From Deinococcus alpinitundrae (GTDB taxonomy: Bacteria; Deinococcota; Deinococci; Deinococcales; Deinococcaceae), in the NCBI RefSeq assembly GCF_009982895.1, contig NZ_WXZL01000017.1, forward strand, positions 31,710 through 95,709: 64,000 bases of DNA. The letters are read 5' to 3'. The translations under genes were made by a program, and so were the position numbers. Within the stretch, counting starts at the first letter, position 1. Each line of letters opens with the position of its first letter. Below the pieces are notes generated by a model that was not told the DNA's origin, ran no database searches, and saw only the letters and a list, made by a program, of their open reading frames with translations. Shown one piece after another: positions 29,261 to 40,460 of this stretch.

Positions 29261-29960
29261 CGTCTTCTCCTTGCTCGATCAGGGGGGCGGCGTGACGGCG
29301 AACGGACTGCATGTGCGTGTGCATGGCCTGACGGGCCGCCTGCGGCAAGGCGCTGGCAATCGCGTCGACCACCGCGCGGTGCTCCGAGATGGTCAATTCC
29401 GGTTGATCGCCCGCCACTTGGTTTCGCAACTGGGTCATCAGCGAGCGCAGGGTTTCGAGCACCAGCATCACCACCTCGTTTCCGGCGATCTGGGCGACCA
29501 GACTGTGAAAGAGCAGGTCCTCGTCACTCAGTTTGATGCGGCGCACGCGGGCGAGTTCCTGACGTTCGAGGGCGGCCCGGAGCTGGGCAATCTGGCCCGG
29601 TGTGGCGCGGGCAGCGGCCTGCGCCGCCACTTCCGGCTCGAGCATCTGGCGAAATTCGAGCAAGTGCACCAGTTTTTGCGGCGACCGGATCAGCATGCCC
29701 TGAAACGGCTGGGTCAGGTGGGCGGCAGACGGTTCGCGAACGAAAACGCCGGTGCCCTGACGCGCCTCCAGATGCCCGAGCGCTTCGAGACGGGCGATGG
29801 CGTCGCGCAGACTGGTGCGGGAAATATTCATCTGGTCGGCCAGCACCCGCTCCGGGGGAAGCCGCTGACCTGCTTCAAATGCTCCGCGCAAAATCAGGGC
29901 CAGGAGTTCTTCAGCCGCACTGGCGGTGAGTTTCTGCTGTCTGATCGGCTGCGCGGTCAT
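29253..29960 (-). CDS. FadR-subfamily GntR regulator
   Basis: A 235-residue regulator with an N-terminal winged helix (LPPERVLADQMNISRTSLRDAIARLEALGHLEARQGTGVFV, residues 34-74) and a C-terminal all-helical FCD domain with the usual metal-binding His positions (FHSLVAQIAGNE, SEHRAVVDAI). FCD domains bind small carboxylates. AAGGAGG precedes the ATG. It is the first gene of the ABC operon and has a palindrome over its promoter, so I infer autoregulation of the whole operon. Confidence 0.9.
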   Translation of the reverse strand: MTAQPIRQQKLTASAAEELLALILRGAFEAGQRLPPERVLADQMNISRTSLRDAIARLEALGHLEARQGTGVFVREPSAAHLTQPFQGMLIRSPQKLVHLLEFRQMLEPEVAAQAAARATPGQIAQLRAALERQELARVRRIKLSDEDLLFHSLVAQIAGNEVVMLVLETLRSLMTQLRNQVAGDQPELTISEHRAVVDAIASALPQAARQAMHTHMQSVRRHAAPLIEQGEDDA

Positions 29961-29978
29961 CTCGCCTCCTTAGGCTCA

Positions 29979-30003
29979 AATTTTAGGTCCGGTGGTTGGA
30001 CCA
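29979..30003 (-). promoter_or_regulatory. FadR-type operator over the operon promoter
   Basis: GGTCC (29986-29990) faces GGACC (29998-30002), and TGGT-TGG-ACCA spans 29993-30003, matching the TGGT-N3-ACCA core known for FadR-type regulators. On the minus strand a TAAAAT box follows at about 29979-29984, roughly 20 bases before the regulator start. Confidence 0.6.
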
Positions 30004-30014
30004 ATAGGGTGTGA

Positions 30015-31448
30015 ACCCAGCTTACGGTCCTGGCGCAGCGGCAGGTCTTCTTGTCTAGGCGGGTGGAGGGCACTGGGAAAGGCCCCCACCGTGCAGGTGA
30101 GCGGCAGGGGTAGGACGTTCAGCAGGCGCTGAAAACAAACGTATCGCTGGTGCCGCCGCACAACACGCTACCCGTCCGCTCGCCCAGGATGTCGCCCCCG
30201 TGACGGCTTCCAGCACGTCCCAGACCACCCTCAGGGTAAAGGCGCATTTGCGCTCACTGCCCAACGCAGACCGTGTCCTGGGTTTCGCCGGGGCACGGCC
30301 TTCGCCTGGCTGGCCTCGCGTCTGGGCTGAGGGTGTTCTCGACGCTGCTGATCATGGCCCTGAAGCAGACGATGGAGCTGTACTTGCCCAGTTGGTGGCG
30401 CAGGAATGCGGCGGTGGTGGGTGCAGTGGCGGCCATCACGGGAGTTCACCTCGGATAAAAGGGGGTGAGCCGGTGGGTGAGGTGGGCAGTGTGGCCATTG
30501 GCCGCCGATCTGGACGCTGCTCAGCGCCTTTGTCCGATGTGCATCCGCCGGAATTGTGCTTCCACAACTTCCCGCACTCCCCCCGGCGTCAGTCGTCCGG
30601 CAGGATTAACGGTGCGGTAACGCCCGGCAGTGCAAGCTGAGGATCAGCGTCCCTCAGGCGTCCACGTTCTTCTGCTCGGACCAAAGGAGCACCCATGCAG
30701 CATATCTTTCGTCTTATGAGCCGCTGGCCGTGAGGACCAGTATCAGGTCGCAAGCTCCCTCTCAGAAGACGGCCCTCACGTTAGGGCTGGTCACTGCATT
30801 GGGGATGACAGCGTACGAGCAGGCGTTCCCACGAGCTTCCATTACTGCCCAAGACAGTGCGTTGACCGGGGGGTGTTTCAGGCAACGTAATGGAAAAATG
30901 CTCTGGCGCTGCGCCAGCAGGGAACACGACGCAGTTGAGGAAAGCAGCTTTAGCGCCGCCTGACCAGCCCCCTCGGAGGGGTAATGGGAACAATGGCCCC
31001 CTCTTATCAGTGCAAATAGAGGTTGACTCGGAGTCTAAAAAATGAGATCGGGACGGCACATACGCACCGTCCCGATCTGACGTTGCTGCCGCTGCCTGAG
31101 ACTGTCACCCCCCTCGCTGAAGGGCACGCAACACCGCGTGTCCCTACAAAATTGCTGCGCCCACACAAAAAATCACCGATGCCGAGCTGATTCCCGTATC
31201 CCTTATCCAGCTGCTGCAAACGTGCCGTACTTCAGCCGTTGGTAGCAAATGCTCAAACTCAACCGCTCACACAATTTCCGTCCGAGCCTCAGGTCCGCAT
31301 TCGGCCTGCCCGTTTGACCCCACTGGTCGAGCAACGGGCAGAGGCTCTACGGCAGTAAGGGCAATGGCGGATGCGTCAACGCTGCTTCGGCCGCAGAATA
31401 AGGGGAATTGGGCACTGCCGTCACCGTCTTTGTCCCGCTTGGAGCCGC
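30015..31448. other. 1.4-kb region with no recognisable intact gene
   Basis: No frame here resembles a family I know. Short frames exist on both strands between 30055 and 30460, but none has a ribosome site or typical composition. At 30677-30732 a strong AAAGGAG precedes an ATG (30694) that opens only 12 codons. The adjoining frame from 30730 is open for 77 codons with a hydrophobic stretch (ALTLGLVTALGM), so this could be a small secreted-protein gene broken by a frameshift. A minus-strand terminator lies at 31036-31078. The region may be decayed mobile or accessory DNA. Confidence 0.5.
31036..31078 (-). terminator. Intrinsic terminator facing left, with no gene feeding it
   Basis: Twelve-bp perfect arms AGATCGGGACGG (31045-31056) and CCGTCCCGATCT (31067-31078) with a 10-base loop. 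Read on the minus strand the stem is followed by CATTTTTT, a classical terminator. The nearest gene to the right starts at 31449 on the plus strand, so any RNA ending here must start within 31080-31448. Confidence 0.75.
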
Positions 31449-32600
31449 ATGATTGATCTCAATAAACTTCCTGCCGTCGACCATGACAGCTTTGGCGACT
31501 TGATGCTCGACCTGGGGGATCGCCAGTCGGTGATGCTGTGGGGGCCGCCCGGCCTGGGCAAGACTGAAGTGGCCACCCGCTTCGCCCAGGACTACGGCTA
31601 CCATTTCTTTAATTTGGTCGCGCCGATGATGGACGCCACCGACCTGCTGGTGCCCCGCTTTCTGCCCGGTACCAACACCACGGTGCGCTGCCCGCCACAC
31701 GAACTGCTCCATCACCCACTTGCGGGCGAGGCGCAACAGCCCAGCTTCGTGCTGCTCGATGAACTCAACGCCGCCGAGGTCAGTACCATCAAGGCACTGT
31801 TCTCACTGATCAACGAGCGCCGACTCGGCAACGTGGTGCTGCCCAAACATTCCATCGTGGTGTGCATCGGCAATCCGCCCGAAACCAACTCGGGAGCCAG
31901 ACCGCTGCTCGCGCCGATCATGAACCGGCTGCTGCACGTGCAGTTCCGGCTGAAGAACACCCGCAGCTGGCTGGGCTGGTTTACTGAGCGTCAGGAGCGC
32001 GAGCGTTTGGAGCCGCTGATCGCCCGCTACATTCAGCAGAGCGGCCTGAACAGACTCGTTGGGCGGCCCGGCGACGACGGCGAGATCAGCACCTCGCCGC
32101 GTGCCTGGGTGATGCTGGCCCGCGCCCTGTCGGCTCAGAGTCTTGGCTGGCCCGCCGCGCTGGAGCAGGCGGCTCTCGGCGACGCCGCCGGTTTGAGACA
32201 GGCCAGCGATACCCTGCGAACCATCGCCAGCGGGGCCGTTTCCGAGAATGACGCCGTGCTGCTGGCCAACTGGTGGATGACTCAGGCCCGCAGTATCCGG
32301 CTGGAGCCAATCTTGCGCGGCGAGTTGACCGCACCCTTCGATGCCGCTGACCGCCTGACCCTGCTGACGGTACTCAGTCAGCTGCGGGGCAAATTGGTGA
32401 GCGAGTTACCTGCTCTGGAAACCCAGCTCAATGCGGGCAGCCGCTTGCTGGCCGAGCAGGCTACGCGCGTCCTGCGGGAAACCGAACTGCGGGCACCGGA
32501 AGCCTTGCAGGCCTTTTTGGTCGGCAAGGAAAGTGAGGCGCTGCTGCCGGGTTGGTTTCTGGACGATCTGCTTCAGACCACCGCCAGCAGCGGAAACTGA
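31449..32600 (+). CDS. MoxR-type AAA+ ATPase
   Basis: A 383-residue AAA+ ATPase of the MoxR/RavA kind. Walker A GPPGLGKT is at residues 32-39, Walker B VLLDEL at 101-106, and sensor 1 in VVCIGNPPETNSG; the C-terminal third is helical. MoxR ATPases act as chaperones that remodel complexes together with a VWA-domain partner, and exactly such a gene follows after seven bases. GGAG precedes the ATG at 31449. Codon usage is normal for the window. Confidence 0.88.
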   Translation: MIDLNKLPAVDHDSFGDLMLDLGDRQSVMLWGPPGLGKTEVATRFAQDYGYHFFNLVAPMMDATDLLVPRFLPGTNTTVRCPPHELLHHPLAGEAQQPSFVLLDELNAAEVSTIKALFSLINERRLGNVVLPKHSIVVCIGNPPETNSGARPLLAPIMNRLLHVQFRLKNTRSWLGWFTERQERERLEPLIARYIQQSGLNRLVGRPGDDGEISTSPRAWVMLARALSAQSLGWPAALEQAALGDAAGLRQASDTLRTIASGAVSENDAVLLANWWMTQARSIRLEPILRGELTAPFDAADRLTLLTVLSQLRGKLVSELPALETQLNAGSRLLAEQATRVLRETELRAPEALQAFLVGKESEALLPGWFLDDLLQTTASSGN

Positions 32601-32607
32601 GGCCCAG

Positions 32608-34842
32608 ATGACCCGGCCGAAATTTAACTCGCCCAGGCCCTACATTCGCCAGCGCCCAGACGGAGCCACTGCACTGGGCGACGGCCAATTTCAGGTCATC
32701 ATCCAGCTCCTGAGTTCCCAGTGGCCGCGTCAACGCAACGCCACCCGCCGCTTCGGTCAGCAGGCCCTCAAGCAACTCAACGCCGCAGACCGTGAACTCA
32801 TGGGACTCTTGCCCATCAGCGGTCCCGTCCTCGTCTCACCTTGCGGTTGGAGTGTGGTTCCTACTGCGGGCACACAAGTGCTGCCGAAGGTAGTCGGCTT
32901 GGATATCACCGAGCTGGCCGCCTGGGGTGATTGGCTGCGTGAGGCTTATCTGACGGTGGTGCGCCGGAACCCAGCGCTGATCGTGCAGGCCAGCGACCTC
33001 TTGATGATGAGGCTGGAGGCACAGGGCTTCCAGACGCAGGAACAGGCCTTGAAAGCAGGGCGACTTCTTGAGCCGCTGCGGCTGGTGTCGGCAGCGCTCA
33101 GTCTCAGCGTGTCCGCCAGTTTTCCAGACAAGGCAGCCATTCAGGCGCTGCCTGCTCGCCTCAAGCTGACCGACAACCTCAAACGGCTCGAAGCGAGCGA
33201 AGTCATGGTGCAAGAGGTCGAACCCTGGGGGCCAGCCCTGTGGCCGTTCGCCTGGCATCCCGTCTTGAGCACCCTTGGGCACGACGAGGACGCTGCCCGC
33301 CTGCGGGCACTTCAAGGCCTGGGCGGCGCGGTATGGCACCACCCGGAGATGAAAGCGTTGGTAGACAAAGCGGCGCAGGCCCGTCAGCAGCAGACCCTGG
33401 AGCTACTCAAGTACCGCGCCGAACAGCGCCTGCAAGACACTCGACTGGCCGCTGGCCTGCTGAGAGCGGCAGACAACCCGGCCATTATCAGGCCCAACGC
33501 CCGCACCAACGCCCTGCAACTCAGCCTCCAAGACACCGCTGCTGCCATCCAGGCCGCCGTGTTGGGCCACGGGCATCCCAAGAAGACGTCGGTGGAATCC
33601 AGTGTCCAAAAATGGCTCTCGGCCTGGGGCCATCTGGACACGCTGCTGCCCGAACTGCGTCACCTGCGCTCTATGCTGCGGCTTGACCTCGATCCTCGCA
33701 CGGCTGAGCGGCTGAGCATCCGGCTGGCGGCCTACGATCCCCGGCCCCATCCAGGTCGACCCTGGGGTGAGATCGTGGTCAATGTCATGAACGCCGAGCG
33801 CGGCCAGGGTGGCGACCTCGCGCGCGTGCTGTGCCGACTGGTGGTGTCGGCGGCGCTGCGGCAACCGGAACGTGGCCAGCACCGCCACGCCGTGCTGTGG
33901 TCAGCCGCCTGCACCATGATCAACGAGGCGTGGTTTGACGAACTCGGTCTGCCGCCGCTCAGCTCCCGGCTTGATCCCCAGCCCAACCGCGACGCTGAAC
34001 TCGAGCGCCTGGGGAGTGCGGAGGCCATCTACGCCGAACTCCTGAAAAGGCAAGTGCGGGAACGTTCCCTGACCGGTTCGCGTGGCGCGGGGCTGAGCGA
34101 CTTTCTCGCCGATGACGAGAACGCCTCGGCACTCACCGAAGACGAGGAAGAAGCGCTGAGAAAGGCCATTGGGCGTGGCTTGGAGGAGGCCACCTTTTTG
34201 CGGAACGCCGGGGAAGGTCACGGCGGGCTGGTGCGTGAACTGCGGGCGGTGGCCGCCGACCCAGTGGCCTGGCGGCCCAAGCTGTTGGAATGGACCTCGA
34301 CGCATTACCCCAGACCCCAGCGCAAGGCACGCTGGGACCGGCTCTCTCGGCGCACCTCCTCTGATAGTCAGATGGCGCTGCCGAGCTTCCGTAATGAGGA
34401 GCGCAGCGGGGTGCAACTGGTGGTGATCGCCGACACCTCGGCCAGCATGGACGACGAAACGCTTCAGGAAGGCCTGGGGACCATCGTGCAGACCTGCGCA
34501 GTGCTGGAGATCGGGGCGCTCAGGCTCATCTCCTGCGACACGCTGGCCACGGACCACGGGGTAATGAGTCCCTGGCTTCTGAGGCAGGCGGTGAGGCTCA
34601 GCGGCGGGGGCGGCACTGAATTGCAGGACGGCGTGGAATTGCTCGATTCTCTTTCAAAGCCGTCCTCAGATCTGCGTTTCCCATCGGTGCCGCTCTCGAC
34701 ACCGCTGTTGATCTTGACCGATGGCCTTTTCTGGGAAAAAGTGGAGGTCAAGTCCGGCCGTCCGCATGCCTGGTTGCTGCCCAGGAATGCCCGCCTGCCG
34801 TTTCACACCACTGCGCCGGTGTTCACGGTCCGTAGACGCTAG
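32608..34842 (+). CDS. VWA-domain protein with a degenerate metallopeptidase-like region (DUF2201-like)
   Basis: A 744-residue partner of the MoxR ATPase. The C-terminal VWA domain starts near residue 602 with an intact MIDAS beginning DTSAS (D609, S611, S613), then GGGGTELQDG and LLILTDG. The preceding part (about 402-445) resembles the DUF2201 metallopeptidase-like domain (VLCRLVVSAAL, then LWSAACTMINEAWFDELGLP), but the His-Glu-x-x-His zinc motif expected there is absent. The N-terminal 390 residues are unlike anything I recognise. The ATG at 32608 lies seven bases after the ATPase stop; the two act as a pair. Confidence 0.8.
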   Translation: MTRPKFNSPRPYIRQRPDGATALGDGQFQVIIQLLSSQWPRQRNATRRFGQQALKQLNAADRELMGLLPISGPVLVSPCGWSVVPTAGTQVLPKVVGLDITELAAWGDWLREAYLTVVRRNPALIVQASDLLMMRLEAQGFQTQEQALKAGRLLEPLRLVSAALSLSVSASFPDKAAIQALPARLKLTDNLKRLEASEVMVQEVEPWGPALWPFAWHPVLSTLGHDEDAARLRALQGLGGAVWHHPEMKALVDKAAQARQQQTLELLKYRAEQRLQDTRLAAGLLRAADNPAIIRPNARTNALQLSLQDTAAAIQAAVLGHGHPKKTSVESSVQKWLSAWGHLDTLLPELRHLRSMLRLDLDPRTAERLSIRLAAYDPRPHPGRPWGEIVVNVMNAERGQGGDLARVLCRLVVSAALRQPERGQHRHAVLWSAACTMINEAWFDELGLPPLSSRLDPQPNRDAELERLGSAEAIYAELLKRQVRERSLTGSRGAGLSDFLADDENASALTEDEEEALRKAIGRGLEEATFLRNAGEGHGGLVRELRAVAADPVAWRPKLLEWTSTHYPRPQRKARWDRLSRRTSSDSQMALPSFRNEERSGVQLVVIADTSASMDDETLQEGLGTIVQTCAVLEIGALRLISCDTLATDHGVMSPWLLRQAVRLSGGGGTELQDGVELLDSLSKPSSDLRFPSVPLSTPLLILTDGLFWEKVEVKSGRPHAWLLPRNARLPFHTTAPVFTVRRR

Positions 34843-34949
34843 CGCAAGTTCAGGTCGACCGTGGACCAACCGTCAGTTCGAAACGGTTGGACGGCCAGTC
34901 CCGGACAGAGCGACTGCTGGCACTGAACAGAGCCGATAGCGCAATGAAT

Positions 34950-36989
34950 TCACTTCGTCCCCGTGCTCCTGCGGCGCTTGGTGGTGGACGCGGTGATTGG
35001 TTTTTTCCTGCTAGCCGCTCCGTTCGTGCGTTTGGCAGGCTGACTTACAGCGCGCTCGCTCGCGTCGGATGTTTTGGGTTTGGACGCCTTGAACGTGCCG
35101 TCCATCAGCGCCGCTACGGTCTGCGGGGTCAGATCTTCCGGCAGTACGTTGTCGGGTAAGGCGACGCCTTTGCCACTGACGACCAGTCCCGCCACGCCGC
35201 CGCGCACTTCCAGGACCGCTTCCAGATGCGGCAAGGGATACCGCGGCGAAAAAAGCTGAGCGGCGCGAATAGCCGGTGAAAGCGTGGCTTTCCAGATGCT
35301 GTCCAGATACGCCACGCGGCTGAGCGTTCCACTGGCAATCCTGTCCAGATCACCCTCCATCTGGGCCGTGAATTCAGCATTGACCAGTTGCGGCACCTGC
35401 TTCATCAGGTAACTGGCCACCAGCAAGCCGAGCGGCGTGACATGCAATTGCCGATTTCGCAACGCGACGTAGTTGCGCTTTTGCAGTGTCTCCAGGGTTG
35501 CGCCGTAGGTGCTGGGCCGCCCGATCCCGGCTTTCTCCATGACCTGCACAAATTTGCCTTCCGTAAACCGCGCCGGGGGGCTGCTTTTCTTCTCCTCCGC
35601 CTTGGCGTCTTTGAGAGAGAAACGCTCACCCACCAGCACCTTGGGCAAGGCCTGTTCCTCATCGCTGCTGTCCTGATCGTCATACAGCGCCGTGAAGCCT
35701 TTCTCGGTCAGCACGACTCCGGAAGCGTGCAGTGTGACCACACCCGCTTGAAGCATCACTGCGGTCTTCTCCCCCACGGCGTCCCGCATCTGCGAAGCCA
35801 GGGTGCGCTCGTAGACCAGACGGTAGAGCGCAAGCTCGTCTCCGCTGAGGCCCGTCTGTTCCGGGACCGCAAACGTTCCAGCCGGGCGGATGGCCTCGTG
35901 GGCTTCCTGGGCATTCTGGTTTCTGGTGGCGTACTGACGTCCCTCCTGCGGTAAAGCGGACGGCCCGAAACGGGTGGCGACCGCCTCGCGGGCCAGATGG
36001 ATGGCCTCGTCCGACAGGTGCGGACTGTCGGTCCGGATATAGGTAATTCGCCCCTGCTCGTAGAGACTCTGGGCGAGTCTGGTGACCTGGGCCGCACCGA
36101 GCTTAAGTTTGGCGTTGGCCGCTTGTTGCAGTCCAGAAGTCGTCAGCGGCGGCGGTGGACGGCGCACCACTGGACTCAGCGTCACGGCACCGACGACGGC
36201 TTGCTGACGGTTCAGATACGAGATGAGCTGCGTGGCTTTTTCCTGATCGAGTTGCATGACATCCAGACCGGACTTGAGTTGGCCTGAAGCGCCAAAACTG
36301 GCGGCGGTCGCCAACGCCGTGCCCCTGATCGCCGTGACCTGGGCTTTGAAGGCAGGTTGACTTGCCACCACCACGCCTACCCGCCAGAAGGCAGAGGCAA
36401 CGAAACTGAGCCGGGACTGTTCACGCTGCGAGAGGAGCATCAGGGCCGCCGACTGCACCCGGCCTGCCGACTGCGGGCCGCCGACGGCGTTCCAGAGCAG
36501 CGGTGAGACGCCGTATCCTGCCAGCCGGTCCAGGACGCGTCGGGTCTCCTGAGCGGCGACGAGATGGAAATCGATGGTTCTGGGATTGGCGACGGCCTGC
36601 CGGATGGCCCGTTCAGTGATTTCCTGGTAGGTGACTCTTTTGGCGTCTTTGCCGAGGCCGAGGAGGACGCTCAGGTGCCAGGCGATACTTTCGCCTTCGC
36701 GGTCCGGGTCAGCGGCGAGGTAGACGGCCTCAGCAGACTTGGCGAGTGCTTTCAAATCCTTGATGGTCTGGGCTTTGTCCTTGCGGGCCACGTAGATCGG
36801 CGCGTAATTGTTCTCGACATCCACACCGAGCTTGGCGAAAGTCGCGTCCTTGTAGCGCTCGGGCAGCACGTCTTTGCTGTTGGGAAGGTCGCGGACGTGG
36901 CCGAGGCAGGCACGGACTTGCCAGCCTTGACCGAGATAGCTCTGGATCTTTCTGGCCTTGGCGGGTGACTCGACAATCAGAAGTTTCAT
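34950..36989 (-). CDS. Short type IA DNA topoisomerase
   Basis: A 679-residue topoisomerase IA that relaxes negative supercoils by single-strand passage. The TOPRIM domain has E7 in LLIVESPAKA and DPDRE (94-98); the active-site Tyr is Y317 in GRITYIRTDS. After the catalytic core the protein has no Cys and therefore none of the zinc fingers of typical TopA, ending instead in a Lys/Arg-rich tail. This suggests an accessory paralogue rather than the housekeeping enzyme. The ATG at 36989 overlaps the stop of a small upstream frame by ATGA. Confidence 0.9.
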   Translation of the reverse strand: MKLLIVESPAKARKIQSYLGQGWQVRACLGHVRDLPNSKDVLPERYKDATFAKLGVDVENNYAPIYVARKDKAQTIKDLKALAKSAEAVYLAADPDREGESIAWHLSVLLGLGKDAKRVTYQEITERAIRQAVANPRTIDFHLVAAQETRRVLDRLAGYGVSPLLWNAVGGPQSAGRVQSAALMLLSQREQSRLSFVASAFWRVGVVVASQPAFKAQVTAIRGTALATAASFGASGQLKSGLDVMQLDQEKATQLISYLNRQQAVVGAVTLSPVVRRPPPPLTTSGLQQAANAKLKLGAAQVTRLAQSLYEQGRITYIRTDSPHLSDEAIHLAREAVATRFGPSALPQEGRQYATRNQNAQEAHEAIRPAGTFAVPEQTGLSGDELALYRLVYERTLASQMRDAVGEKTAVMLQAGVVTLHASGVVLTEKGFTALYDDQDSSDEEQALPKVLVGERFSLKDAKAEEKKSSPPARFTEGKFVQVMEKAGIGRPSTYGATLETLQKRNYVALRNRQLHVTPLGLLVASYLMKQVPQLVNAEFTAQMEGDLDRIASGTLSRVAYLDSIWKATLSPAIRAAQLFSPRYPLPHLEAVLEVRGGVAGLVVSGKGVALPDNVLPEDLTPQTVAALMDGTFKASKPKTSDASERAVSQPAKRTNGAASRKKPITASTTKRRRSTGTK

Positions 36990-37258
36990 GGTGATGTATC
37001 TCGAATGATGCGCACCGGGGCCTTGGCACGCCGAGCGACATCCTGTTTGATTCCAGTTCGACTGCCGCAAACGCGGCAGATGTCAATGCTGGTGAGCGGT
37101 GACGTCCTGAGTCGCACGGACCCTACAGGAGAAGGGAGGCGTCTTGCGGAACGTCTGTTCTCGCCGAGGAAGCCGCTCGGACCAAGACTGAGCGGCTGTT
37201 CTCGACGATGCCAGATTCCGCAGTGCCCATTGGGCCAGCCGGTGATCCAGTGGGCCAT
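36986..37258 (-). CDS. Small protein coupled to the topoisomerase gene, 90 aa
   Basis: An ATG at 37258 with AGGAG nine bases upstream opens a 90-codon frame whose TGA overlaps the topoisomerase ATG. The protein is basic with an HCGIWHRR segment near the N-terminus and CRVCG near residue 65, so a small metal-binding fold is possible but unproven. I do not recognise the family. The ribosome site and the coupling argue for translation; composition alone would not. Confidence 0.42.
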   Translation of the reverse strand: MAHWITGWPNGHCGIWHRREQPLSLGPSGFLGENRRSARRLPSPVGSVRLRTSPLTSIDICRVCGSRTGIKQDVARRAKAPVRIIRDTSP

Positions 37259-37620
37259 ACTGTCGTTCTCCTCGGAAGGGGGCGTGCGTGAGAGGCGGGT
37301 TCTCGTTGCAGTGAACAAGGTGCAGGTCCGCTTGAACCAGAAGAAGCAGGCTGACGGTAGTGGACCACTGCTCTCGTACAAACAGAACACCCGGTACATA
37401 TTCTACAATGAACGAAGAGGGGTGAAGGCGGCCAGGCAACAGAGTGGGCAGAGCAGGCCATATACCCCTTTCCTCCCGAACAGGCGACTGATGTGGCCGG
37501 TGGGTTGAGATGCCGCCCAGGGCCGTACCCACTCCGGACGCCGTGTCGCTGTTCCAGAACTTCAGTGATTCTTGCGATTCGCGTGACCGGCCCAGCTGAC
37601 CCGGCCATACTGCCTGGGCC
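37259..37620. other. Divergent region between the topoisomerase operon and uvrA2
   Basis: A 362-base gap that should carry both promoters. Several long overlapping frames are open here because of high GC, without ribosome sites. TACAAT at about 37405 and CATACT at 37606-37611, nine bases before the uvrA2 start, are possible -10 boxes on the plus strand. I see no strong palindrome. Confidence 0.4.
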
Positions 37621-40176
<2,556 letters not shown>

Positions 40177-40332
40177 TGAGTGGGCGGTCAGGTCCGGCGC
40201 AGTGCTCCTCACCTTTGGTCGCTCTGCTTCTGGGTGACGCCGTGCTACGGAGCGCCAGACGGAATTCGGGCGGCGCGAAAAAGACAGCACCTTTGTCAGA
40301 ACGGTCCTGAACGTTTCGAAGGGAGAACTTTG

Positions 40333-40458
40333 ATGAACGATCTGACCGACGCTGACAAGACCCCTCGCCACGTGGCCTGTTCGGTCCAGTCTGCCGGTGT
40401 GCCAGGCGGGCGTCTGAAGCCGTCTCAGGGTGCAGTGTCACCCGGGCGGCGCGGATAA
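40333..40458 (+). CDS. Small ORF, candidate RiPP precursor, 41 aa
   Basis: An ATG at 40333 with AAGGGAG about eight bases upstream opens 41 codons and ends two bases before the nucleotidyltransferase ATG, which lacks a good ribosome site of its own. The peptide starts acidic (MNDLTDADKT), then is Gly/Pro/Ser/Arg-rich, with one Cys at 16. It could be the precursor of the RiPP-like cluster. However, it lacks the YxxP leader motif and an obvious Gly-to-Asp/Glu ring pattern of lasso precursors, so it may instead only couple translation. Confidence 0.4.
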   Translation: MNDLTDADKTPRHVACSVQSAGVPGGRLKPSQGAVSPGRRG

Positions 40459-40460
40459 CC

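Noticed and set aside
30055..30460. Short frames on both strands that might be a transposase remnant
   Set aside because: No DDE, helix-turn-helix or inverted-repeat pattern could be matched, so I leave the region unassigned.
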